The notes under the pieces were generated by a model. That model was not told the DNA's origin. It saw only the letters and a program-made list of their open reading frames with translations, and did no database searches. Positions 22,453 through 34,489 of a DNA stretch of 64,000 nucleotides are shown piece by piece. The stretch is from Sarcomyxa edulis. Its lineage: Eukaryota; Basidiomycota; Agaricomycetes; Agaricales; Mycenaceae. The stretch spans positions 744,001 through 808,000 of the forward strand of contig QUOL01000006.1 of the NCBI GenBank assembly GCA_009761415.1. The letters run 5' to 3'. The position numbers were made by a program, and so were the translations under genes. The first letter of the stretch is position 1. Every line of letters starts with the position of its first letter.

Positions 22453-23872
22453 ATGCTCCCACTCGTCAACCTCAATAACGATATATCATCGAACATATTT
22501 GGCTCACTGCGCAAACCAGGTTGCGTTGTCGTGGCCAAGTGCCGCACAACAGGGGATTGAAATTTTTGGCGTTATCGGAAACGTGCAGGAAAATGCGAGA
22601 AGAAACTCTGCTGTAGATTTTCCGTGAAGTATATCACTGGCCTGGATCTCTTTGCCCTCGAAGCCTTTGGAAGTACTTCAGGCAAGTATCTCTACATCAA
22701 CCCTGGAATTGCATAATATATTGACTACTACTTAGAACCATCCGCATACGAGATATATGTCGATTGTGCGAGCCTCACCCCATTGATCTAGATGAACCCA
22801 TCACTGCGCTTCCTGCTATGCTTTCCACAACACGTTTGGTACTTCGTCTGACTATCTCACCCCCGAACGACCTCTTCGCTGCAGTGGCCATCATGCCGAA
22901 TTTGAGGTCTCTTGAATTCGAGGAGATTCGTCTAGATAGTTTTCTACCGGCGCTGAAAAGCTTTACCAACCTGGACCGTTTAATAATGACGGTCATCCCT
23001 CATATAGCTGAGCCTCCCTATTCAACAGAGGTTGATGCGTATTATGAGCACCAATATCACAACTCTTTTACAGACCGTTTCCAGTCGTGCATCCTACCTC
23101 GAGATCGCGGGGGACATTTTATCTCTATCTACGCTCGCCTCTATACATTGGCCGAATCTTCGTACTTTCATCATATCTGGGCATCAACCTAGCGAACCTC
23201 AACTTCCTTTGGCGACCATCATTGATAGTATGCCGAAACTAGTCGATCTGAGACTCCCCTTCACAGCCGCAAACGGTCATCAAGTCCCCCTTCCTTGTTT
23301 TGTCCAGGGAGCGAGTTTACTCCTACAGTTCCGCATCTTGCTGCAGTAGCCCCACAACTGAACTCACTTTCGTTATCCAATGTCTTTCCCGAAGACGATG
23401 TCTTCAACCAGTTACCTCTCAGTCTCACAAGGCTGCGAATACTCGCTCTAAATGATGCTACATCACTTACGGCTGATTCGATCGATTCGTGGTATTCATA
23501 TTGGCCGTTGACTCTTCCGCGTTCTTTCGGTATCATCGAGAGAATATCGCACCTTGTTGATCTGATCGAGCTTGCATTGTCGATTACTGGGACACCAACC
23601 CCAGACCTGATGAGCGCCATCGGAGCTGCTTGTCCTAGGCTTCGCATGCTAGCGAATCACATTGTTCTCAAGACTTACAACTGCAGCTCAATTGGGATCC
23701 GGAGGACATCAGACACGCTCAAGCTGCTCAATTTTTCGCCGAGAGACTATCTCTTCTCGAGATTTTTGCCTTTTCCATCCGTGTACTAGGCGTGCTAAAC
23801 CGTCCGGAAATCGCGAGGTGGAACCCTATGGTCATATGCCGGGATGCCAAAGGCGCGCTCACGAAGCTATGA
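22453..23872 (+). pseudogene. Broken paralog of the leucine-rich F-box-like gene
   Basis: Pieces in different frames align in order with the gene at 12766-14308: LVNLNND near 22460; WPGSLCPRSLWKYF near 22640-22680 (neighbour: WPGSIWPQSLWKYF); an intron-like gap; ITALPAMLSTTRLVLRLTIS to LRSLEFEEIRLDSF; ASYLEIAGDIL to WPNLRTFIISGHQP; LNSLSLSNVFPEDDVFNQLP; and near 23800 ARWNPMVICRDAKGAL. The frame breaks near 23040 and near 23295, and a TGA occurs at about 22555, so no single spliced protein results. It lies in opposite orientation to its paralog, with the transposon nest between them. Function lost; parent role unknown. Confidence 0.7.
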
Positions 23873-24210
23873 AAGAGGGGAAGGTTTATAATCTCCTAGA
23901 ATATACCGATCCAACAAAAGGACCGGTGATTTGGAATTCAAACAAGTACCGCATCTACGGTCTTTCTTCTGCGCCCAGTATTCATGGCCCTTTTCGGCGT
24001 TTGCTGCAGTTTCAAATGTCAGCCTGTGCTCACAAAACTTGTTGGGTGCAATGTTGATAGCTGTTGCTCTGCCTTGCAGGTAACCATGTATCAGTACTAG
24101 AACAAGACACGATGTCACATATTCTTCGCTTCGTGCAATGACGATTTTGGCCGTGTACTGACATGCGGAATTCTGAAACATCCTATTGCAGTGTTGATAC
24201 ACAGTGATCA
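23873..24210. other. Intergenic interval, nothing recognised
   Basis: Between the broken leucine-rich gene and the 3' end of the DUR3-type transporter; only short frames without family resemblance. Confidence 0.5.
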
Positions 24211-27200
24211 CTACACGAGCTTCTGAGGTGATCTTACGGAACTCGACAGAATGCGCCAGATTTCTGCTCTGGATTCCCAGAATGGGAGAATGATGCAGAA
24301 CGTGCCACTCAGAAGGGCCCAGATTCTGTATTTCGTGTCAGAGTCAATCAAAGAACAATACTTAGAGGCTTGGTAAGACTTACATGGTTGTAGAGACCCA
24401 GAACTTATAGAACGGCTTGCTGAAAACGTAGTGGGAGAAGAACATCGGTAGAGGAACTAAGCGATCTGCGGTCAGCATTGCTGGAGCTATAACCAGATTC
24501 AAGAGCTTACCGATAAGCACAACGATCAGACTCAATGCGGAAGAATAGATCGCAGCTCTTTTGAAGGCGCTCTTCAGAGCATCCACATCGAGAGGCATCG
24601 CAGAAGGTGCATGGTCGATGCTGTCAACTTCTCGTACCCCATCCACAGTATCCTCTTGTTTTTCCCCTTTTTCCAAGGACTCCTCATCGAGAATATTACT
24701 CACGGGAGTAGATGACTTAGCAATATCCGCAGAGTCTAGCATGGTGATGGCACGGGTACCCTCAAAGTCATAGTCTGCGGGATCTACCAGAAATCAGTTC
24801 ATTCAGCATCATTACTGAAATTAGTGACATGCGCGCTCACTCATCAAGGACACAGCTACGGTGATCAAACCCGAGAACAATAGCCCCGTCAGCCCACTGC
24901 AAACCGCTGAATAAGGTTCTGCCAAATTGGATACATTGATCTTTCCTGCAAGAAATGGTTCAAGTTACGACCGATTTGACCGATAAAACAATAAAGGCTG
25001 GATACCGTATATTTTCCAACAACCAATCATCCAAGCCAGCATTCCTAGAATCGCTCCCATCAGCGCACCGCAGATAATACCAGCTCGAGTCAATTTCTTC
25101 CAGGTTACAGTCAAGGTGATAGGGATCACAGCAGGACTGAGCACAACTCCCCTGGAGTGGTGCAACCCACAAGTTAGCTCCAACTAGAGGACTAGAGAGG
25201 ACGTATCTGGACGCACTGGACATAGAACAGCTAAATACATGCCAAAAGATAGTTCACCAGACAGTTCAAGATCGTGACGGTGCAGAAAGAGCATGTGCAC
25301 GCACCCAACCCAAGTCGATGCTTGCTTTGTGAAGCTAAGAGATGATCCTTTGTTCATCAGGTCTTACAGCTAAAGAGTGTGCACGTACAATAACAGCCCA
25401 GCAACCCATCCAAACAGCCCAAAAGCAGATGAAATAGTGAGAGACACGAACGATTTCGTCTCCGCGAGCATTTGGCCGGAAGTACGTTCTGTATATACTG
25501 TTAAAGCAAGTCAGCATGAGACACAATGCTAAAGGCTAATATACTTACTCGTAAGAGCTATAGGAACGAAAATGTCATGCAATTTCGCGTATGAGATTCG
25601 AAGTACGGGGCACGAGGTAGAATGCGCACAAAAGACTAGATACGGCTATCAATTCCGAGCTCGCGGCACTTGTCACAGCCATACTAAACAAAGTGTCAGT
25701 CCAGAAGCGATGAGTTCGTTGATTTACGCACAAAACAACGAGCAGAACCGCTACAGCGCCCCCTTTGCCCATAATAACGGCGGCAGCAGCTGGGGCAGCG
25801 AGTCCTGCGCTTTGTTGAGCGGCAGAGAGAGGGTTAGGGTAGGTAGGAAATTTTGGCTATATACTCGAAGTAAGCATGTCAAAAATCATAGATGAGACAT
25901 GTCTAATCTCACATTGTTCACGAGAGCACGAGCAGCTAGTCCCAGGCAAGAGGCGAAAGCGAACGGGACAGCAAACCACGAAAGACCTCCCAGCATCTGG
26001 GTTCATGGTAAGGAGCTATTTACGCGATCTCGGACCGGTGATACTCACATAAGCCTTTGTGGTAGTTGCAGGATGACTGGCAATAGCCTGCGGATAGAAG
26101 AGTTGCTGATATGACACCAAATACCACTGATAAATGACGCACGCGTTGCCAGTACCCTGTAGACTCGAGATGTTGGTGAGATCTGAGATCAAGAAAACCC
26201 ACACCATCAGACTGGGAGCTCTACTCACCTTGATCACAAAATACTCCAGAAAAGCCGGTCAGAATCGTGGCAGCTCCAAATACCAGCCCCTGATTGCTTT
26301 TCATGGTCAAATAACTTCCACCACTGTTTCCTGGAACCGGAGAGTCCAAAGCCGCCTGGACGAGGAGGTCGTACATTCCCGAGACGCCACCTATCTCTTG
26401 AGAAGTTCCGCTATATGCTATGTTGAGGTCAACAGCAATGATGAAAGCGAAGGACCAACGTACTAAGCTCTGAACAAAAATATGTAGATAATGATAAAAA
26501 GGATGATCGTATGGGTCCAGTCGACTATGAATGTTGCTCGGAGACCTCTGCATAGATGATTAGGCCCATAAAAGCATTTAATGCGAGAGAATAAATAGTA
26601 CCCGACGATTACGTATACCGCAATGCCGATAGGAAGAAGGAAGCAGCACGCAATAATGGGCATGCCAGTCAATGCATTGACTGTGGCTGCACCGCCGACT
26701 GTAGGATATAGAGTGTCACAGCAACCTTGACGGAAGATGGGTGAAGGGACGTACGCAAAAGCGATCCGCAAACAACCATAATACACAAGAAAGCATAGAA
26801 GGTGAAAAGCAAATGAGGGCCCTTGCCAAAACGAACCTGGACAATCTAGAAAGAATATATCATTTGGACGGAGGCGGTTCTGACAATTTGTAACGCACTT
26901 CGAGGAAAGTATGAGCCCCATTAGCATTGAGTTTGACCTGGGCAGCGACCATCCCGAAGATAGCTAGTTGGATCGTTCCTCCAACACCATACCACCTGAG
27001 TTATCTAGTGTCAAGAAAGCGCCTCTGAGACCGTCTTCAAGGGGAATGTAACGAACCAAGGTCCGCTAATTCCAAACTGATACGCTATCATGAAACCAGC
27101 TGAATGGAATATCTATATAGATAGCTCAGATTCAGACGTACCTGAAGTGCTCGATTGGAGTAAAGTCGCGCTCCAGGTCCATGCGCTTACTCTTGAAGCC

Positions 27201-27698
27201 AAAGCTCGTTTAGAAAACCCCAGGAGGGACATACAAGGTTGTAGCTGTACGCACATGCCGCAGCAAACAAGACCAGGCTAATCAGGAGGCAGACATTCAT
27301 TTTCCTTCTCGTAGATGAGATATGACAATATACCTTCACACTTCTCGAAGCACTCTGAAGGCAACAGTTTAGTCGTTTAGTCTGGGCACAAACACGGAGG
27401 GTAGAACGGACCGTAAATTCTTCCGAAGAGCGGGGAGAAATATCAGTGTATTTAGATTGAAGATGGGTTAGAATGAGCATGAGAGCCGCAAACGCAAAGC
27501 CGACACCTGTCGCATGTCGTTACTTTATGATCAGGAAGAGTGATATATTGCATGCGTACCGACAACGACTCCATAGCCAACACTCTGGTCTGAATCAATG
27601 GCCAATTCCAATTAGATGTTGAAAGGTAGTCCGGACAAGAATAGAGATAGATAGGACACACCGAGAAGCGGTTTGAATTCGGACACAGTAGCCGACAT
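24211..27698 (-). CDS. DUR3: DUR3-type urea/H+ (sodium:solute symporter family) transporter, paralog 1
   Basis: The ATG at 27698 gives MSATVSEFKPLLG. More than a dozen exons encode a sodium:solute symporter of the urea branch: VGYGVVVG, SASRSVKPGL, VSAWTWSATLLQSST, VGGTIQLAIFGMVAAQVKLN, GGAATVNALTGMPIIACC, GLRATFIVDWTHT, SNQGLVFGAATILTGFSGVF, PTYPNPLSAAQQSAGLAAPA, AVTSAASSELIAVSSL, KKLTRAGIICGALMGAILGM, GKINVSNLAEPYSA. About 15 membrane segments are expected, at the plasma membrane. A 9-nt microexon (25549-25557) encodes part of FSYD. The last exon ends RSPQKLV with TAG at 24211-24213. It is clearly diverged from the two copies at 40116 and 56028 but collinear with them, and seems intact. Confidence 0.85.
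25549..25557 (-). other. 9-nt microexon of DUR3 paralog 1
   Basis: CTCTTACGA between acceptor CCTATAG and donor GTAAGT. Joining it gives SLFSYDIYRTY, the sequence expected at this point of DUR3. Confidence 0.75.
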
Positions 27699-27799
27699 TC
27701 TGAGTGTTCACTTTGTGTCAAAATCTAGGAGGAAGGGAGACGAAGGTTATCAAGCGGAGACGGGATCCAGAGAACGACAAAGGGATGCCATCAAAAGAG

Positions 27800-27807
27800 T
27801 ATATATA
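27800..27807 (-). promoter_or_regulatory. TATA-like box upstream of DUR3 paralog 1
   Basis: TATATATA about 100 bp upstream of the ATG at 27698; the two other DUR3 genes have a TATATATAA at a similar distance. Confidence 0.5.
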
Positions 27808-27890
27808 TGATTGAACTAAACGTGAACCAAGCCCTCGAGATAACGCCAATAACGAAATCATTTCTAGATATGGCACAGTGCACACGTCGC

Positions 27891-27897
27891 TGATAAG
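27891..27897 (-). promoter_or_regulatory. GATA-factor type motif TGATAAG
   Basis: HGATAAG-type site 193 bp upstream of the DUR3 start. GATA activators of the AreA/Gln3 kind control urea uptake in fungi. A single 7-mer is weak evidence. Confidence 0.35.
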
Positions 27898-28287
27898 TCG
27901 TTACAGGGAAGAGGGCATAGATAGCAGCGTCCCCTCACTCGACAACCCAATCAGCGGCTTGATAATGGTTAAACCGTCGAGACTAATGATGTCCAAGCCC
28001 AGACGGCCCCTAGTTATGAAGCGAGCGGCTTTTCAAAGGTCCTTTGGAGTAGGTCCTCCAGAGATAAGGATGGTATATGTATAGAAACTTCGAATTCTCG
28101 TGAGAAATTGGTGCTGTAGGTTGTCCGCAGCCACCGTGATGTTCGTGAGGAGTCTTCGTGTCGACATGTCAGTGCAGGACTGCACTGCATAATTTGGGTT
28201 CCCGTGACTCTCGGCTAGTCTTCCGAGGTCATCTTGAGGAGAAGCTTAGGTAGGTGACACGAGCTTGTAGTTTGTTCTTGTTAGAAT

Positions 28288-29819
28288 TCATAGAAATCTG
28301 TTCGACGAGATGTCAAGTCCTTCGGCCATCCGTAGCATCACAATGTTTGCCGTCAAACTCGAGAACTACAAAGAGACCGTTATCAGCCAGCAAACGACGA
28401 AGTCAATGGTAAGGACCTACTCCGTTGCCGACAAAGACCTCCGCCTTCTCCGCGATAGCCATGTCCACAGCCATGCTGACGTATCGTTGCTCCTCATCTA
28501 GTCTCACATCCAAGCTGCTCTTCAGGTCCTCCCAACCATCCAGCTTCAACGCGGCGTTTAATCCGTTTAGCCACCACCCCCAAGCGTTCGTTAGCACGTA
28601 GACTCGTTTCAGTCCAGGTTGCTCTGCTCTTACAGCATGCAGTCGCTCGACGATATGCTCAACGGAGGGGAGGCAATGTTGCATATAATAAGCTTGGCGC
28701 TCGCCATCAGAGGTACCCTTCTCTGATGGAGGCTCAAATCTATCGGGGAGTGCGGGGAACAGGTTCATGCCCATGTATCCCGAATTCCAACCAGAAAGAC
28801 GAGGGCAATGTCGCTCGTAGTCTCCTCGGCGGATATGAAGTGCAACCAGTCCACTGTGTGGTTGCTGCGGTAGAATTGCAAAGTTGCGGATGACGGCCGA
28901 TTGGACAAGAGGGGACCACGCGTAGTTCGCGAGGATCGGTGAGGATGATAGACCATCCCATAGAGAGATGATCCGCTGACCGCCGAATAGACTAAGGACT
29001 TAAGTCTATTGCCAGATGGAGCTCACAATGGACGGCACTCACTGCATGTCAAAAACAATTCTCTCGCTCGAGTCCACTTCCACACATGCATCACCTTCGA
29101 CTTCTTTGAGTTTCTTGACCCACCACTTGATCAGTTCGGAACCTTCAGTCGAGCTCGGTGAATCCCTCGAGCTGATGATCCGGCGGTCCTGCTTTGGACA
29201 GGCTATTTCCCAGTATTCAGCGCTAACAGATCGGCGCGCGTCCATGGGTCCTCCTGCGGTAGGACCGGATATAAAGGCGTTGATGGGTATCTTGGTGGGT
29301 CGCAAAGCAAAATCGTAGAGTGTGTATGGGAGAGGGGAGTGTGACCAGACGTAGTCTTCGAACACAAAAGAGCGGTTGGATGCGTAGGCGAGGTACGACA
29401 TTAGGAGACTTCATCACCATCAAGACAAATTCGGAACACGATAGAAAAGGGAGACGTACGATTCCTGTAATACATTGTTGAAGCCGTGTCCCCATAGATG
29501 ACCTGGAAATCGAAGGTACATGGCGGGTTGGGTCACATTCGCATTATGCTGCGGAAGTGCGCGCTCGAAAGCACGGATATCCTGAAAACTTGGGGGCACC
29601 CCAGACCAAAGGATTAGAATCAATAGGAAGAATGGTATCAAGGCGAAAGAAGCAAGTGTTCGTCGGATGGTAAAGAAATGCAAGGAGAGCCTCCAGTACC
29701 GTCGGCGGTGCGGAATTGGTGTTGAGATCTGAGAGTGGAAGAAGTTCGTAGTCTTGCTGGCTATGTTGAGAACCGTTCAGAATCCTATCAGTTGCGCCTC
29801 TCCATGAGCGTGTAGACAT
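28288..29819 (-). CDS. Fucosyltransferase-like type II membrane protein
   Basis: A membrane anchor (ASFALIPFFLLILILWSGVP) is followed by AMYLRFPGHLWGHGFNNVLQ, LAYASNRSFVFEDYVWSH, the sugar-nucleotide binding signature VALHIRRGDYERHC, and VYVLTNAWGWWLNGL. HxRRGD is the motif of GDP-fucose O-fucosyltransferase-like proteins. The last exon FSSLTANIVMLRMAEGLDIS ends at TGA 28288-28290. The likely role is a Golgi or ER glycosyltransferase; the acceptor is unknown. The first 40 codons from ATG 29819 (MSTRSWRGATDRILNGSQHS) read in another frame from the anchor exon without a clear intron between them. So either the start is the ATG at 29683 (MHFFTIRRTL) or a one-base shift broke the N-terminus. Confidence 0.7.
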
Positions 29820-30977
29820 GGGAGAACGTGTTCAAGAGTTTAGCTTTGCACAGTACATAATTTTGACATAATTCACGAAAGTTTACTTGCCTAGTATATT
29901 GAATAGCCTGATGTCACTGCCTTGTAAGAGTGATGCCAAGCACGTTTCATCTTGTCGTCGCTGGTCGTCGAGCTCGTCCTAAAATACTTTCTCGATGAAA
30001 TACAGATGGAAATTGTGCTTTATAACCTGTCCCAAGTTGTCGGCAGCTCATGAGTGTAGAAAGAGAAAGAAACTTCTTCGGATGCGTCAAAGATGATTCT
30101 GAAAGATGGTATACTAGTTGGAATGACGAAAAATCTATCAACATAGCTGATGGTTAGAGGAAATTAAGGGAGAAACTCTGACATCGATTATCGATGAGGC
30201 AATTCAGTAGCTCCAAGGCTCAAGTGCTCCAGAAGACGTGGTTGATGTGACGAAGCGAGGGTAACCCCACCGACGCGACCTCTGGCGAGGACGGTATACA
30301 CCTCGTTTTCAAGCTCGCATCGGAGATGTCCAAGAATGCCCCAACAAGGTAAGCTCTCGTAGCGCTGGCTCTGATGTAGGGTTTCTGGTTGTGATAAGTA
30401 GTCAGAACTTTCAACAACGAACAATGATCCCAATCTCATGTTGTAAGCCTACACAGTCGCATGGTATCTCTTTTGGCACACACTATTGAGCGCTCGACCT
30501 CGTTCTAGGTTTGCTTCAGCCAAAAGTGATGAGAGATTGAACTTGAGCACCCTCGTAACGGCCTCGTCAATGAATGAATGTGTAGGATTCGGGAGAGGTT
30601 TCATCGTGAGCTATATCTTGAGATGTCCGTCGACCCGAACCAAACCCGGACGTCCGACGTAACGAGTTACGAGTCAAATTTCAAAATTTCGAGATCCGTG
30701 ACGCGTGACGCGAGACGTGACAAGCGCGAATGTTTACCAAACGCGTCAAGTTCAAATAACGCGGGCGCAGACTGTTCTTCCGTTCCGATTTCCTAGTGTT
30801 TCAAGGTAGCATTTGTATGTTCATTAATTAGAAATACAAGAGTATCGTGAGGTTTTCAAGTTAACCTGATACATATGGAAGCATAGAAAAACAATACAGC
30901 AAGAAAGCATCGACCAGAAGGATAAAAAAACGCCCTTCCAGTTACAATTGTCGATGTGACTTTCGGAAAAGCACGGA
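29820..30977. other. Gene-poor interval
   Basis: Open frames of 60-83 codons at 29947-30144 and 30188-30439 (minus) show no family resemblance or splice-supported extension. A stretch near 30655-30745 is rich in CG-containing repeats of the type GACGCGTGACGCGAGACG. I see no gene that I can support. Confidence 0.5.
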
Positions 30978-31739
30978 TCAGAGGAAACCTAGTTCGTTAT
31001 CGTTCGATAGGGATTGAATATAATCTGTTTCCAGAGTCCCGTAGTCTCCGTTCTCCGATTCGACTGGTGGTAACTGAGAAGAAACGCGTCAATGAGGAAT
31101 TGAGAAAATGAGCGTGTGAAAGAAGATTTACCGAGTCAGTCCATGTCTGCAGAAGATGGCCGGCTTTGCATAGTAATATAGATGGCTCCAGATGCATGTG
31201 AAGATGCACAAGTAGCCCCGCGAAGGTAACTAGAGGAAATCATCAGACAAAACGTCGAGTGGCGAGAGCGAGTGGCACCTACGAATTTCAAAGTAGTCGC
31301 AATGTTCATTGACAATAGCGTCTACTAATGTAAACGTTGCAACAACATCTTCATGGCAACGCTGCCAATGCTTGTAGAATTCTGAATCCTCAGGGTCAAG
31401 AGGATCGTGGGAGCAGACTTCGAGAATCGGCAATAGTACAGCCAGATAAGTTCTGAGTAACAGCTATAGGCATGTTTTCATGAGATGAGAAGTGACAAGG
31501 AAAATAAGGATGCATACCTCTACTGCTCTCAGGAGCTCCCATCTTTCCGGATGGTCGACAAGGCATTTTGAGAAAGAGTTCAGCTGAGTCTGGGCGCTCG
31601 AACAGGCTTTTTTGAAGCAGAGGAGAGCCCATCTAATATTTTGGGGATTCTCTCCGAGTGTTTCAGAGACGTTTTCGAGTGTACGGACTATCGACGAGGC
31701 CCGAGTTATAACGGGGGCTATAGTTTTTGTAGAGGTCAT
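30978..31739 (-). CDS. Protein of unknown function, helical
   Basis: Four exons with clean GT-AG joints. Exon 1 from ATG 31739 (MTSTKTIAPVITRASSIVRT) ends HPERWELLRAVE; exon 2 is LLLRTYLAVLLPILEVCSHD to EHCDYFEI; exon 3 is TFAGLLVHLHMHLEPSILLC to TWTDS; the last exon LPPVESENGDYGTLETDYIQ ends NELGFL at 30978. No signal peptide or known motif is visible; amphipathic helices dominate. Other joints are possible, but keeping an open frame across three introns supports a real gene. The region just upstream (31740-31840) is a GAGAGA-rich purine tract that may be part of its promoter. Confidence 0.55.
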
Positions 31740-32947
31740 TGATCGTTGAGAGAGGGGGGAGAGAGGAGGGGAAGAGAGAGAGAGAGTAGAGGAGAGAGGC
31801 AAGGTGATATATTCATGGATGGACCGAAGTCATATTTATACCTCCAGACTGCGAGTGCCACTCGACTGTCGAAAATGTGTTTCAAACAGTCGTCCATACG
31901 AGTGACGCGCTTGTGGGCCACATCCACTTCCCCCAATAGGGTAAAAAGAAGGATCAGCAGGTCCACAATCGATCAATTTTCGGACAAGCAACATTGGAAA
32001 TAAAATGAAGAACTCAATAGGCGGTCAGATAACGAATGGACACCTCGAAGCGACGTACTGACAAATCGTCAGCTACGATGCATGAGTGGCACAATGTGCA
32101 ATTCAGAGCAACACCAAGCTGCACTCTGAGTACTCGCGCGTAGTTCAGTCAGGCTTGAAGCGATATCCAACGAGACCGAACTCATGAGGGCACGATATCG
32201 ATGGGAGGAGGACAATGAGGAGTGGCATCTAAGCGTGGGAGTAAAATTTGCAGCCATCCTCATCCGACCGTTTGCAGCCGTTCTGCCTTCGACGAAAACT
32301 CTCCCCAGAATCAAGATATCCGATGTCCTGGCTCACAGAACGGATACAGCGGCGATACGGACTGATTATAGCCGTCGAGAATGTCGTCCAGCAGCAAGCA
32401 CAGACCGGATGAACCGTGGTGTAGAAAATTATCAGGATTTTGAAGATGTTATATCGACTCAAGCCTTGAATGTCCTTCATGATCAAAGTCGGGTACGTCT
32501 CACAACTCACACCAGTTCTATACAGGACTACAGGGGGTAGATCGTCTTGGCTGATCTCAAAACTGTATCGACGGAAGGATTGCTGATCTTCGATCCGCAC
32601 TTCACCGCCTTACCTTTTTGACATAGGCGGGCTCTGCTCAGCGGTACGTCTTACTCTTGGATGCAGTGTCTATCGCTATAAATGACCACTCTTCAGTGTA
32701 CAATAGCACTGGTCAAAGGCTTTGTACTTAAACCATGCATCCGACATCCTCTCTGCTTCAGCCCATTACACCCATCAACAGCCCATAACGACACCGCCCT
32801 TCCGTAATTCACTCTCTCCTAGGCTGCAGTGACCTTTGGCTCTATCACGCAGTCTATCAGATTGTCTATACACAATCACTATATGTTTTTACCGCGCAAT
32901 CGAATTCTTTCTTTCCTGCCTATAACCCGTTGAAATTTGATCAGCAA
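31740..32947. other. Interval with open frames but no supported gene
   Basis: Contains a GA-rich tract (31740-31800). On the minus strand, frames at 31840-31966 and 32229-32600 are Leu/Ile-rich and might be exons of a small gene. I could not assemble them with convincing splice sites or match them to a family. Confidence 0.4.
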
Positions 32948-33430
32948 ATGGATCACCCGACTACTACTTTCCCCCCTCCTGCATATCGTCATTCCTTCCA
33001 TCGTGCACATGACATGCTCGACATACCAAGCTCGCGAACGACTAGCACCAGCGCGACTTTACTCCCTACTTACGACGAAGAATCTATACCACCTTCATAT
33101 TCGACATACAGACTCCACGCGCCAAATTCTGGTTCGGAGACGTTTGCAGTCGCATTCGCAAAGCATCTCTTTTTCCTAGGATTCTGTGAGTTTATGAACA
33201 ATCCAGGTACTGTTGTTTGATTGACACAATCACATCTATCCCCAGTATTTCCTCCTTTGTGGCTTCTGAATGTCGCCATTCATCTGTCTTGGCTCCGAAG
33301 ACCGTCAGACCATGGTCCGAGCCAGACGGCAGAGACAATCTGGGTGAAGAAGTCTTTAATCGCGTCCGTTTCGGTGACTCTATTCGTTGGCTGTGTCGTC
33401 ATCGTAGTCGAACTGTCTCGACTGCGCTAG
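32948..33430 (+). CDS. Small two-helix membrane protein of Agaricomycete type
   Basis: From ATG 32948 the protein has a Pro/Ser/Thr-rich N-terminus (FPPPAYRHSF, LLPTYDEESIPPSYSTY; the PPxY-like motifs could bind WW domains), then FAKHLFFLGF. A 60-nt intron (gtgagt...ccccag, about 33188-33247) leads to LFPPLWLLNVAIHLSWL, a first membrane helix, and SLIASVSVTLFVGCVVIVVE, a second helix, ending LSRLR at 33430. The GFLFPPLWLL core is a pattern I associate with a widespread small mushroom membrane-protein family without known function. The start could also be 32930, six codons upstream. Confidence 0.65.
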
Positions 33431-34489
33431 CATACTACCGAGCTTAACTCGTCTCTCGGTCTTATGGTCTGCGCGTTCACACCACTGACTCTTACATCCC
33501 TATCTCCGTCTGTCGCCGAGATGCGAGAGAGAGAGAACCACATCATCTTTCCGTCTTCTCGTTCCTTCGCCCTCCCGTGCTTCTCACTGTCCTCGATGTC
33601 ATTCAGTTATCCAGCCTCGCACGTGCTGCTTCTCTCGCACTCAGGCTTTTCATCTCGCTCGGCTGCGCCGACACTCCCTTTCCATACCCTCGTCTATCTA
33701 TCTCACGCGCCCTCTCCTCGTTCTCCTCGCCTATGTCTGTCTACCTCTATTCACACGATTGTATTTTGCTTTACGGCAAAGTCGGAGCCCACCAGTATCG
33801 GAATCATCGACTGAATTCCGTTCCAGGGTCGCACGGTCCGACCTGAGACGGCCCATATATACATACTTTGACGGCCGCTGGAGCTCTACTAGAATACGGT
33901 CCGCAATTGAACTTGGTGCTGTGTTGCGTCTATGCATGATCCGGAATATTTTATTGTTATAAACAAAAGAATTACTAGGAACATAATGATATGATCTTCG
34001 TTCATTAATCGTACTATTATGTTCCAAAATCTCAGCCCCTCTGAACGTCCAACGCCGTTTACACTATTGTCCCTATTCACCTCTTCCCACCCCACCATGT
34101 CCAAGACTATGCAGAGGGAACCACCCCACACGGAACCAATGTCATTCTGGAGCATCCTTTCATGCACACGTGAAGGCCGCTTGACATGACGCGCCCGGTA
34201 ATTTAGCGCCTATGCGTCTGCGCCTAAAAACAATTCCGAATTGACCTGCCAAAGCGTCTCAGTCTCTCCTACAAAAGCGTAATCATGAATGGACATCTTT
34301 CTCTCTTCATTACTCTTACTCTCCGAAGAACTACACGTTTCAGCCTCGTGTTCCCCGCGCTTTTGACCTCCGAGTCGTACACGCTCTGGTGCCCAATACT
34401 ACTTGATCTCACCCTCAACAATCACAATCGAAACTATCAATATCCTGCCACTCGACTCGAATCATCACAACCATCCCCCTGAACTTACG
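33431..34489. other. Intergenic interval
   Basis: Several Ser/Leu-rich open frames on both strands (for example 33464-33814 plus) without family resemblance; nothing supported. Confidence 0.5.

Noticed and set aside
30188..30439. 83-codon minus-strand frame as a gene
   Set aside because: No motif, no homolog recognised and no splice-supported extension.
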